Positions 49,097 through 60,347 of a stretch of 64,000 nt of DNA are shown here, piece by piece. The translations under genes were made by a program, and so were the position numbers. The DNA is from Diplosphaera chodatii (Eukaryota; Chlorophyta; Trebouxiophyceae; Prasiolales; Stichococcaceae): NCBI GenBank assembly GCA_032358165.1, contig JAALGY010000014.1, forward strand, positions 496,001-560,000. Reading direction: 5' to 3'. The notes below the pieces were generated by a model. The model saw nothing but the letters and a program-made list of their open reading frames with translations. It was not told where the DNA came from and made no database searches. The stretch's first letter is position 1; each line of letters starts with the position of its first letter.

Positions 49097-50909
49097 CGCA
49101 GCCAGCATTTGAATGCAGCGAGCAAATGCAATTGGCGCTCGTGGACATTTGGGTCGTCTGTGAGATGTACCGTATGCGCTCTGATTACACCGTGGGCTAT
49201 TGCATGGGCAAAGTGTAGCAGATGATATGAAATCTGTCGGGTTTAACATGGTCGAAATTGCACCAGGGTCTTGACAGCGTCCCCAGATGAAGATCAGGCA
49301 ATGAGTCGTGTATAGCGTAGAGGGGATCTAGTTACATCGCGCCAGGCTGTTTGTGCTGCTGTAGCATCGCATGGTCGGATATGCGATGAGCGCCCTCGCC
49401 ATGCTGTAGCTAGTTATTGGCACTCGTGCTGTGAAAACTTGCGACCTGCACAGTAGTCACACCCCATAGTTTGGGTAGAGTCAGGCTTGAACCTAGACGA
49501 ACGTTAGCAATATCAGGCAGACATTGCATCGCAGTTGCTTTGATCATGCGCGCACCTAGCAGCTTGAGCTCGAATTGCAGGAACAGCCAAACTGTGCCCA
49601 GCAACTGCTGCATGCCAGCACGGCCCCCTCAAGGTGTTGCGCGGTCTGACGCACTTTCACGTACACTGTGGCACCCTCCCCAGACCACTATCCTTATCCC
49701 AGCTCATGCGACGGCGCACTGATGGTCGGAGTGTGAATGGCAATCATCCATACGGCGGTGCGGCCGCACCAACTGTACCCTGCACCATTAAGTTACTTGA
49801 GCTAGAAGTTTCCAGTCCCGTGGCTAGGTCAGCTTGACACGGCCACTTCCAGGAACAGGTCAGCTGACATGCATTGGACGCTTCCCGGTTGGGTGTGCAA
49901 CGTCGCTACAACGTCGCTGCAGGCTGTGTGCGGCAGCTTGAGGTGCTTGCGCACCGTTACTGAGCAGGAACCCATGTGTTGCTCAGCTTCCGGCTGCAGC
50001 TCCCACCATCTTGCAGACATGCTGCAGTGGGTCCTGCAGCCTGCGATGTCATAAACCAAGTTTCATCGGCAGCTTGCAACAGATGTAGAGTGGCAGCTAG
50101 TATGGCTGCTGTGTCTTCCAGCACCCACGAAAACAAAGCCGCTCTGACTTCGATTGTTGGAAGGGAGTATCGGGCGCCGTCCCATGCCTCGGCAGTGGTA
50201 CCCTTCTTGCCTTCCGTACGGCACAGTGGGTTCACACGTGTGATATCGCATAGAGATTAGAGACTGACCAAGACAATCACCTATAAGTATCGCCATTAGT
50301 GCGGCCATGCGACATGTCGCACGGCGATGCGCTGAAGTGCAACAAAGCAGTAGACTGGCTGCCCGCCTGTTGCATCTGAATCGCCGACTCTGGTGAGCAA
50401 GCAGGTGATGCACTCAGCATATCAAGCTGCCCTCATGTGCTAATATCCGCAGAAATGCAGGTCACAATCCGTGCAGCAATATACGCCCAAATCGGCCATA
50501 CAGATGTGCTAGCAGAACAAGGTACAATGTCTAGGCCGAATAGTACTCGAATGAAGACAGGCATTTGGCAAGCTGCAAGTCGCGGAGCTGCAAGGCAGTG
50601 CAAAGGAGCGAGCTTTTGCAAGCACCAACAGGCATTTGGATACTGGGCGCCTAACCAGGATCTACGACCCCATTTCGGGGTGCAGGGTTCATTCGTGACG
50701 CCGAGGCCCCCGACGGCCAGATAGCTGTCAGGCACTGCATGCGCAGTCCGCAATCGTCGATCGAGTGATCTGCAGCTTTGCCAGCGACTATCTTGTGCAG
50801 ATCTGGCATTTCCGCGTCGCATCTGCCCTGCAAGGATCTGTGACAGAGGTCGGCCAAAGCGTTGTCAGCCAACTGATCGAGAGGTTTACACCGCTGCGCC
50901 GATGTGCTG
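49097..50909. other. 1.8-kb region without a recognised gene
   Basis: Only short open frames occur on either strand, none with family motifs. It would include the promoter of the mannanase gene and the 3' UTR of the HAD-like gene. I cannot exclude a small or non-coding RNA gene. Confidence 0.45.
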
Positions 50910-53900
50910 ATGTCAGACGGTGACAGTGGCTGGGCTGAGAGAGTTACTGGGCACACACCGGCGCTCAGCGCCGACGGAGTCGTGCAGCACAAGAAACTGC
51001 ATGCAAACCAGCCTCCCTCAATCAGCATCCCAGCGCACTCGCCGGCGGACAGCAGAGCGTCCACGCCGCCGGCAAACGGTGGCCTCAGCCTGCGCAGCTA
51101 TGTGGGGAAGCTGCAGGCGAAGGCCCGTAGCGCCGGGCGCGCCATCGCTGGCGTGCACAGCCCGCGCCTCAAGCACTCGCTCAGCGATGACATGGAACTA
51201 GGCGGCTTCGGGCTGCTCAACGGCACAGGACCAAGGTCAGTGGCCCAGGCATCGCTCTGCACATTGGCTAGCAACTGTGTTGTCATTGATGCATCCTTCA
51301 GTATGGCGGATGTTGGTCTGGCTGCCACCCGATCCTTCGTCTCGACAGACGCAACAGCAGCTCAGGTGACACGCGGGAATATTTTAAGTTGTGAAGCCAA
51401 CCCAATGTCGTGGGGCAGCATGTGTGCCTGTAAATTTGAATGCTATACTCAACTGCCGCCGGACAGTGGAGTTGAAGCCGCAGACTGCTCATCCTACTTT
51501 GACTGGGACAGCTCAGAAAACATGCGCAGCACCGATGCCATACCGGCTAATGTGTCTGCAGACGTCCTCCGTATCAACGGCGTCCATGTTTGCCATTGCA
51601 GTCCACCCAATGGGTGGCACAGCGTGGTGGACACGCGCGGCAGCGGCGGCCACGGGCGCCCGCCGGGCAAGCACCGGCGGGTGCTGTCGCTGCGGCGCAT
51701 TCTGGCGCTGGGGACAGTCGGAGCGCTGCTGCTGCTGTTCCTGGGCGCCCGCCAGTCGCCGCGCCCCGAGTGGCAGGGCTTTGTCAGCGTGCGCGGCATG
51801 CACGTAAGTGGCCAGCCTTGTTTGTGCTGCAGTCTGTCTGATGTTGTCAGCGTCGAGTTTGAGGACAGCAGGGTGTCCTCCTCAGGCAGCAGCGTTAAAT
51901 CTGCAGGCCTGCTTTGCTGCGCTGCAGTTTGACGCGGACTGCCGGCCATTCCTCACTGCTGGCTTCAATGCGCACCACCTCGTGACCAATGTGCTGGTGC
52001 TGCCCACCAACCACAGGACACCAGGTGTGGCCTGCTGCGGGCACTGCCCAGTGATGTCCAGTCATGGTCAGGCTGCAGTTGTTGTTCCCTGCATTGTTGT
52101 CGCTCACATGGCACTGTGTCGCCCATGATGCAGGCAACAGAAAAGGCAGGGACATTGTGCGGGAGGCGCTGCGGCAGGCATCAGAAGCTGGTCTCAATGT
52201 GCTGCGCACCTTTGCCCACACAACGGACGACAACTTCCCATTTCAGGTGACTTTACTTTGGCAGCACAGCATGTTGCAGTTGGCTGCTGAACAGGAAACA
52301 GCAGCAGGGTCACAAGGTGACCGCCTGCAAGGCTGACATCCTGCTGTCGTCACACCGCAGTCGAGCCCGGGGGTGTTCAACGAGAACACCTTCCGCGCGC
52401 TGGACTGGCTGCTGGACGAGGCGCGGCTGCACGGCCTGCGCGTGGTGCTGTCCTTCATCGACAACTGGAAGTACCCAGGTGGGTGCGGACAGCTGGAAGC
52501 AGCTGCACCGGCTGGCTGAGCACTGGTTGAGCCCGCGGCAACAAGCGCCATCATGCAGGCTGCGTGTGGAGGCGCACTGCCGGCTGAGGCGCTGCTGTTG
52601 GGTGCAGGCGGCGTGGATGAGTATGTGGACTGGAGCCTGACGGCGCCGCGCAGGACGCAGGCGCGGCCCCGCGACGAGGAGGGCGACTCCGTGTTCGTGG
52701 TGAGCTGCTTGCAGCGGTGTTTCCATGCTGGCAGCCAGGACACCGCAGTGGTGCTTAGGCGTGAAATCTAGGTGCACAGTGACGGGCAGAGGTAGGCCTC
52801 GTCTGGCTGGTGTTGCCCCAGAGCGCCAGGCAGTGCGGGGTGCAGGAGAAGCAGAAGTTGATGTGAGGGCTGTGCAGATGTGTGAGCAAAGCGCGTTCAA
52901 AGCCTGAATGCACTTATCTGTTAGGCACGCCACTCTGCCAGTGTATCACGACTTTCTCGCTGGGTGTATATGTAAAGACTACCCCGCTGGCTGGCCGTAC
53001 GTAGTACCCCAGTCAGCCGGCGAAACTATCAAAGCCTGAACGCCTGGGGCTTTATGCAGGTGGACAACGAGGAGGCGAAGCACTACGAGGTGGAGCGGCA
53101 CGCCCTGTTCTTCAACGACACGGGCGCCAGGGAGCTGTACCAGAACTACGTGCGGTACATCATCGGCCGCCGCAACAGCCGGACCGGGCAGCTGTACCGG
53201 GACGACCCCACCATCCTCGCCTGGGACCTCATCAACGAGCCCCGCTGCGAGACCTGGCGGGCAAGCGGTTCAACATCTGCTGCTGCCCCTTAAGCACCAA
53301 ACTGTGCTTGCCGCTGATGACGCCATCGTCCAGTCGCTTGGGTACACTGTTCCAACGTCCGGCACGGTCAAAGGTTGGCTTGCGGGCACCGTGATTTACA
53401 CTTGCAGCGGCGAGGATGCAGGAGCTGAGACGCGCGTGTGTGCTGGCGCAGGTACCAGACTGCATACAGCGCATGCAGGCATGGATAGAGGAGATGGCGG
53501 CCTACGTCAAGGCGCTGGACCCCAATCACCTGGTCACAGTCGGCGCCGAGGGCTTCTGGGGCTCGGTGCGAGCCACAGTAGCAGCTTGTGATGCCCCGCA
53601 GGATGCATAGCTATGGATGTATGTACGCTCGATCTGGAAAGCCTGATGTGCCCCAGTGCTCAAATGTGATCAGGCAGCATTAGGCAGATTGCCATACCTC
53701 CGCCACGGCTGACCTGTGTTCCCGTGCACACCTGCCGCTGCTGCACAGCCTTGTCGGCCTGTGGTGCAGGGGGCAGACATGGAGGAGGCGAACCCTGGGG
53801 GCTGGGCGCTACAGTGCGGCCAGAACTTCAGCGTGAACCACGCGCCCTCCAACATCGACTTTGCAGCCATCCACGTGTGGCCCGACAACTGGGAGCGGTA

Positions 53901-55692
53901 CGCGCCGCTGCTGCTGTTGCTGTAAGACACAGGACACAACCAAATTTTACCGAACTTTTGATGCCACATCGTGTGACAGCAACCTTCCATGCCGCATGCT
54001 TTGCACCTGCCAGTGCGACGTGCTCCCATGAGGTCATGCCGCATACGGTGTGCCCGCTCACTGCAGGACGTCAGACTCCTTCCAGACGGGGTGGGTGTTC
54101 AGCCACCTCAAGGAGGTGGAGCAGACCCTCGGCAAGCCGCTGCTCCTGGAGGAGTTCGGCAAGAAGGTGCTGTCTGCTTTGCGGTTGGCAGCGCAGACAG
54201 CGCAGGCAATCAGTGCTGAGGTGGCACCTGCAGATCATGCATGCGGAGCGGGGGATGCCTGCTTTGGCCTGCAGAGTGGTGTCTCGGCATGATGCATGAG
54301 TCGCGTGGTGCGCGTGTGTGCAGCTGAGCGCGGCGGAGTACGTCAACGGCAGCATCCTGGGCAAGCGGGACCCCGTGTTCCACTCCATGTACACCGCCGT
54401 GGAGTCCGCCATCGACAAGTGCGCTGCTCACTGCTCATCTCTGTACCCCTTGTGCTCGTCAGTACAGCGGCTTGTCAGTCTGTCCGATTGTGTGTGGCAC
54501 TTATAGAATACTGATGTGCCAGCATCTGCTGGGTCCAGGGGCAGCAGGCAGCCTGCATGCGACATCATGCCTCCCAGAACCCTGTGCACCGTTCACTCAC
54601 AGGGACAGGGCGCTGGTCGGCAGCCTGTTCTGGCGGTGGGACGTGCAGGTGTACGCGGGCAGCGGCGTCGCCGACTATGGCGTCCGTCAGTTCGACTCCA
54701 CCTTTGGTGCGTAGGCCACAGAGCCCATGTATGCTTGCAGCCCCGCAAATGGCCTCTGCTGCATTTTCAGCCAATATATTGCAGCGCATCGCCCTGCTTG
54801 AATGCGTAGCTAATGCAGGCATTTTGCTGGTATGCAGCAGCACTGCTGACGACATCATCCTCTGCATTGGTCACCATAGCACCTATGATGTGAAGCTGCC
54901 TCAGCTCTCACCCATCTGATGCTCTCACGTGCAGGCATCATCGCGGGGCACGCGGCCAAGGTGCGGAGGCGAGAGAATGCGCGGCCGCCGCGGCAGGAGT
55001 GCCGCCTGGGCTGCTGGGTCAGGCGGAAGAGCAGCTGGCTGCGACGAGGGTGCGCTCCCAGCCTGGTCGTCATCGTCATGTGTGCATACATCACCGCCAT
55101 GCAGTAGCAATTTAAGTGGGGAAACTGTTGCAGTCCCATGGTGTTGGGTCTCGGGGCAACACAGCACAGCGCCGAGTACGTGTAGCAGGAGTGCTCAGAG
55201 CTGCTCGAGGTTGAGGGCCTTCCCAAATGGCCAAACTGTGTGTGCCACTGATCACCAGGGTACATGCTGGTGCAGGTGCGAGCACCGGCCGCAGGTGTGC
55301 AGCGACTACTGGGACGACGCAGGGCGGCAGGTGTTCATCAACGGCAGCACCGCCAGCGCGGCCGCCACCATCTGGCCGCCCGGCCGGAAGCTGCAAGTGT
55401 GGCCCACGCAGGTGCGGCCCATGGCAGGTCTCCTGTCGTTTGGTTTGTGTTGCAGTGTTGGTACATATGCTCCCACAACCCCCGTGCCACTTTGGAACAC
55501 GTTGAACGTTATCGGCAGTCTTCTACCAGGGCCGACACAGCATGCAGCTGCTTGATGTGATGATCCATTGTCTGCTGTCAGTGGCTGTTGTTACAGCTGA
55601 GCTTGCTTGCCTGCATTGCCCAGGCCGCCTGCTGCCAGCCGGGGCTGGGCGCGTTCAAGAAGGGCTGCTCGCTCACAGCATCGCTGTTCTAG
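50910..55692 (+). CDS. Membrane-anchored GH5 endo-beta-1,4-mannanase
   Basis: It probably hydrolyses beta-mannan in or outside the cell wall. The N-terminus ([15 protein letters not shown]) is cytosolic-like and Ser/Ala-rich. [20 protein letters not shown] near 51700 is a signal-anchor helix. Catalytic exons follow: [32 protein letters not shown] with [34 protein letters not shown] with [10 protein letters not shown], and [20 protein letters not shown], where NEP contains the acid/base Glu. Then come [12 protein letters not shown], and [13 protein letters not shown], where EFG holds the nucleophile Glu, and [22 protein letters not shown]. These match plant-type family GH5_7. Beyond the barrel, two further exons form a Cys-rich tail ([14 protein letters not shown], then [15 protein letters not shown]) ending at 55690-55692. 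The start is the first ATG in frame. Sequence 51236-51600 may be intron or coding. TGTAA occurs at 55980-55984. Confidence 0.85.
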
Positions 55693-56641
55693 TCAGCAGC
55701 TGAACAGCAGCAGCATTTGTTGGTTTCAGTTAGACGCAGCCGCACGCCATTGTGCTGGCGTGTGGGTTTTAGCAACAGCAACAGCGGCAATGCCAAGCAT
55801 TATAGGCAGCCGTGCAATACCTAGTGAGGTCAACCTGGGGCTGCAAACACGTAGACAATGCTGCATGGCAGCCCCAGCGAACAATTTTGGGAGTGGCAGC
55901 ACGAAATGGTGCTTGCCTATGTAGTGAGCGCAGTGAGTGTGTGCAGCATTGCAAGCAGCAAGCTGCTTCTGTTGACTTGTGTAACAACAAGATGGCCAGC
56001 AGCATGGAGCCGGGGAAACGCTCGAGCTAGCTGCACGGCCCCTCAGCACCTCTAAATGACAGCATCTGTGAAAAACCAAAAGCTCCTAGCACTCAGTCAG
56101 CCCCTGGGGACTTCTCCTGGCAGACATGTAGGGTCTAATCCATGTTATCAACGCTCTCAAACAACACGAAAGGTGAGAATTGACAAAGAATACAGCAGTG
56201 CGTCACAACCAATTGAATGACAACAGAATGGTCAGCACGCATAGTCTCCAATCTCATGTCCCTATGTTGGTACACAAACCAAACCAACTGCAGCTACATC
56301 GCCAAAGCGTAAGCGACAATCTAATGAGTACCGTGGCTATCATCTCGCTGCTGCCAATCCGATTGGACAAGTGTCTGCAACGCCGTCGACACTGCTGGTC
56401 CTTCAGTCGTGAGTCGCTGCGGTTGGCACAGCCGCTCTGAGCACGCCGCAGGTGGTCGCTGAAGCGGGCCACCCCGGAGTGATGCCGGCTGGCAGCAGGT
56501 CAGCAGCGCCAAAGGGCAGCTCGCACTTCATGCCCTGCCCAACAGGAGAAGAAGCCATGCGGTCACACAGACACCAAGGTTGTCATGCGGGAAGTGCATG
56601 CCTCAGCTGTAGTGGCAGTCAAGACTGGCCATTGCAGCATG
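55693..56641. other. Convergent intergenic gap of about 950 bases
   Basis: It lies between the 3' ends of the mannanase gene (+) and the FIST-like gene (-). No coding exon was seen. It includes a candidate TGTAA poly(A) signal at 55980-55984. Confidence 0.45.
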
Positions 56642-59520
56642 TCAGGTGCTGTGATGAGCGCAAAGTGACAGGTATAACCAATGGCAGGGCAGCACACCTC
56701 CTGCGGTCTCAGTAGAGGCTGCTGGACTATCTGAACAGATGTCTGGTGTGCGAACTCTTGCCACGATGCGCACCTGGGCTGGCATGCCGGGGAGCAACGC
56801 CGCCAGCGCCGCCGCCTCCCCATGATCCGACAGGCCGCTGGAGTAGGTGAATGCGCCCATGGAGTGCGCCGGGTGGCTGCTGACCGCCAGCGCGGTCGCG
56901 TAGTGCTGCGCCACAGTGCAAGGCATCGCCGTCAGGAGCATTGCACCTAGCGGTCCACTTAGCCGTGCGCGACCAGTAGCTGCCACAGATGACACTTCTC
57001 GGCGGTTCCAGGTGTGCTGTCCGCAAGCGCAGGAGTTACACCACCCCTCACGAAGCACTGCAGCAGCACCTCGGCCACAACTGCCAATCCGAGCATCTTT
57101 CAAATCGGAAACATCTACCTTCAGGGCAGTCAGCAGGTCCCGCCGGGCTGCGTGCTCCAGGTGGGCGTGGTCCGCCACCTGGCGAGTGAGGGCGGTCAGG
57201 GAGGCGCGGCTGCGGCCGCGGCCCGCGGTGAGGGGGGACCCCACCGCCGCCGGGAAGTCGGCCAGCTCCGGAGCCCACCCGCGCACCGCCACCTGGTCCA
57301 CCTGCACACGTGTGGAGCAACAGCGGAGTAGGACGCGGGATCAGGTGAAACCAGCCGATACCTGAGTCACACATGCGTTGGCTGATGCGTGCGTCTCCAC
57401 AAATGCCGACTATCCAACACTGCGACCTGGAGCTCATGTGCAGGCGTTTGGTGAACCGATGATGAACGAGCCAGGACACTGTGCCATGCAGCAAGGGCCG
57501 AACTTGTGCTTGCGCAGCGTACTTGATACTGCTTGATCATGCTTGATCACGCATCCATGCCGTGCGCGCGCCTGGATGGGGCCTGCCAGCAGGCAGCCGA
57601 CGGCGCCGGCGTCGAGGGTGCGGTCCCCCAGGAACAGGGCGCCCCGCAGCGACCGCCCGCCCCACGCCTCCCCCCGCAGCACGCCCCCCAGCAGCGGCGC
57701 CCCCGGCAGCGCGCCCCGTACCCGCGCCGCCAGCTCCGGCGCCTGGATCCCACAGATGAGAAAGGATTGACACGCATTTCCGCAGGTTTGTTGCTCTCTG
57801 TGTGCCTGACAACAAGGCGGCGCAGGCATGTGCTGTGCAATCATGTGGGCGTTGCAGTATGACCGTGTGCCATTGCACGGGCTCAAGCACCATGCTATCT
57901 GACGACATGCACCACTGGCGCTCACATCAAGGAAGCGCGGCTCGGCCAACAGGAATGCCGCTGTGCTGTTGGCTGGGGCCGCTGCTGCTGTCGCTGTGCC
58001 GCCAGCCGCGCTGCCGATGCCGCCGCCTGGGCCGCTGCTGTCGCTGCGCCTCACGCCTGGCACCCTGCTCGGCTCTGCAGGTGGCGTGCCAGCTGCCACA
58101 CTCGCCGAGGCAGGTGCAGAGGCGGGCCGCGCCATGCCGGCCTTCAGCAGGCGCGGCCAGGCACCGTCCGACAAGGCCGGAAGCGAGGAGTCGCTGGCGT
58201 GAAAGGTGTGCACCTCCACACCTGCGCCGAAGACGACCTTTGCAACCTGACTGCATCAGTCTCAGGGCATGTATCAGCATCGTTCAGGGTGCCTGGCGAA
58301 GGACGTACGCCCTACCGCAGCAGCGTGTGATGCGGCAGTAGGGTGCAGGATGCTGGACAGCATCAGACACCATGAATCGTTGACGTCTGTCAACATCAGG
58401 AGCATCACACCTGGGAGGTATGCTGCCATGACCGAGATCTTGGGCGCCGGGCCGGACGACTGGCCCACCAGCTCCTGCAACCAGTGGCACACATCAGCGC
58501 TCAGTCCTGCCGACGGCCACTCGCGGCCGCACTTGCGCCTGGTGCATTGCTCGTTTGATGCTGAAACATATCCAGCAGTCAGCAAGGCTGGGGCGGATGC
58601 ACCGCTGCGGCGCCGCCGAAGATGGCCGGCTGCCGATCAGCTCCCCTCGTGTGCAGGCACTCCAGCACAAACTGCACGGGAAGCAGGCGCAAGCAGCTTA
58701 CTTAGCTGCTGATGTGCCAAGCGTGAGCTCTGTCAAATACCAAAGCGGCTTGATGCGGCTGATGTGTACCTGTGCCGCGGTGAAGGAAGTCTTACCGAGG
58801 GACTCAGCCCGATGTGCCGGCCGTACTGCTCGCCGTCCACCAGCAGCTGCACCAGGTGCGGCGTCACGCCGGGGCCCAGCCCCCCTCTCAGGGTCTGCAG
58901 AGGCAAAGGGCTCCGCTGAGGCAGGAAGACATCCCACATCGCCGCACCACCAGCAGGCAGCTTGCAGGCAGCAGGTTGTCAGAGGATGTGCAGCATGACG
59001 CGACTTCCCTTTCACCATGCACTGGCATGCTCCTCACAGCAACTGCAGCTGCATGCTTGCAAGCGAGTGGCCCGTCTGCTCACCTGCACGCACTCTGACA
59101 CCGCCCGCGACAGCACCGGGTGCCGGCTCTCTGCCACTGCAAAGCGCAGCTCTTCGGGGGCTGGCGGCTGCAGCTGTACCTGCAGCCACTAATGTCCGTC
59201 TTTGCAACAGCTTACCAGCCATGTGAGGTCCTCACAACACCGGACCTGCTTGCCACATGAAGGTGTCGCGCTGCTTGCTTGTGTGGACATTGCTGGCAGG
59301 ATGTTGCGAGTTGCGTTGCCCAGAAATGCCGACATGGCGGTGGACTGCCCGAACAGCGCGCGCTGCACTGCCGCCACCAGCTGCAGCGTCGCCACCGTCA
59401 GCAGCATGGCGGACACGAATGCTACTTGTGCGCTGCTCAGCAGCACTGCTGCTGTCGCCTTAGGGCTGCCAGTGAGCGCCGCCGGTGCATGTCGCCCATA
59501 GACAGCTGAATGGTCATCGC
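56642..59520 (-). CDS. FIST-domain-like protein (possible sensory / FBXO22-like)
   Basis: On the minus strand an exon near 57590-57745 encodes APELAARVRGALPGAPLLGG then RSLRGALFLGDRTLDAGAVG with CLLAGP. This resembles the core of the FIST_N domain, a small-ligand-binding domain found in bacterial signalling proteins and in eukaryotic FBXO22. The preceding exon (about 57930-58200) encodes VHTFHASDSSLPALSDGAWP and NSTAAFLLAEPRFLD. Further upstream are ISVMAAYLPG (58.4 kb), GVTPHLVQLLVDGEQYGRHI (58.85 kb) and PEELRFAVAESRHPVLSRAV (59.15 kb). Downstream exons encode VAVRGWAPELADFPAAVGSP and AHSMGAFTYSSGLSDHGEAA. I do not see a clear F-box. Both ends are approximate; exons near 59.2-59.5 kb are the most doubtful. 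Direction is minus because all these exons read coherently with GT-AG borders only on that strand. Confidence 0.45.
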
Positions 59521-60347
59521 GCGCATGCAGCCCATTAAACCTGTAGACAGTAGCTTCAGAAGCGCACTGGTGTTTGGATGATGTGCTATATCACGCGGAA
59601 TTGAAAGTGCGGCACCGCTGCCGCAAGGTCAACAGCAGTATCAGCTATCAGACTCTCGTATTTTAACTTGCCAGCCGAATGCAGCTTGCATCGCTTAGCT
59701 AGGCGATGATCAAATGCAGGTAGGGCTCCACAGCAATGCAGCTCAACCCCGCACCAAAGCTGAGGGGCACCAGTAATCAGCCTGCCAATGTCCGCGTATG
59801 TTTCAACTGGCAATGCTGTACCAGCGGTCAGTATGACGGTATCACCCTTGCAAAGGAGTAGTATTGCATGCAAGCTAATGAATCGGCAGCAACGCAGCAG
59901 ACCTGTGCAGGCCTGTGCCGTCCCCGCCTTCCTATCACTGGCTGATCGGCACCGAGTCGCAGTCCCCTGTAATCCCTCCTATCGGGATTTATCGGCGGCG
60001 GACCTTCCGAGGCAACAGTGGCGAGCACCCGCGTTGCCTGCATCGCCGTCCAAACCACGTGGCACTGCAAGCGACTGATTCCGTCCTTGAAGACACTGAA
60101 TACCTCTTGACCATCCACCAGAAAGGTCACTTGTGTCACGCCGAGCCACTCGACCCGGCGGACCAGCAACGGATTTCATCGCAAAACGCAAACATTGCTA
60201 CGCTGCAGCATTGCGCGCAGCATGTATGCGTCACAACGCCAGATGATGACGTTGCATGAGATTGTGTCACATCACGCGGAGCTGACCGTCCATCGGGTGT
60301 CAGTTCAGCGGACCTGAGGCGACAGCAGTCACAGCAGACCTGTCGGT
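59521..60347. other. Divergent region between FIST-like and homeobox genes
   Basis: About 830 bases lie upstream of the homeobox start. A minus-strand open frame at 59828-60191 (from MRFAMKSVAGPPGRVARR or a frame reading VTQVTFLVDGQEVFSVF) could be a small gene or a 5' exon, but nothing confirms it. Confidence 0.35.

Noticed and set aside
51236..51600. A continuous open frame within the mannanase N-terminus as definite coding sequence
   Set aside because: It may be translated, but a plausible donor and acceptor bound it and its composition differs from both flanks, so I left its status open.
57434..58219. Treating the 261-codon minus open frame as one uninterrupted exon
   Set aside because: Between the segments ending FLLAEPRFLD and starting APELAARV the sequence loses protein character and shows GT-AG borders, so it is two exons with an open intron.
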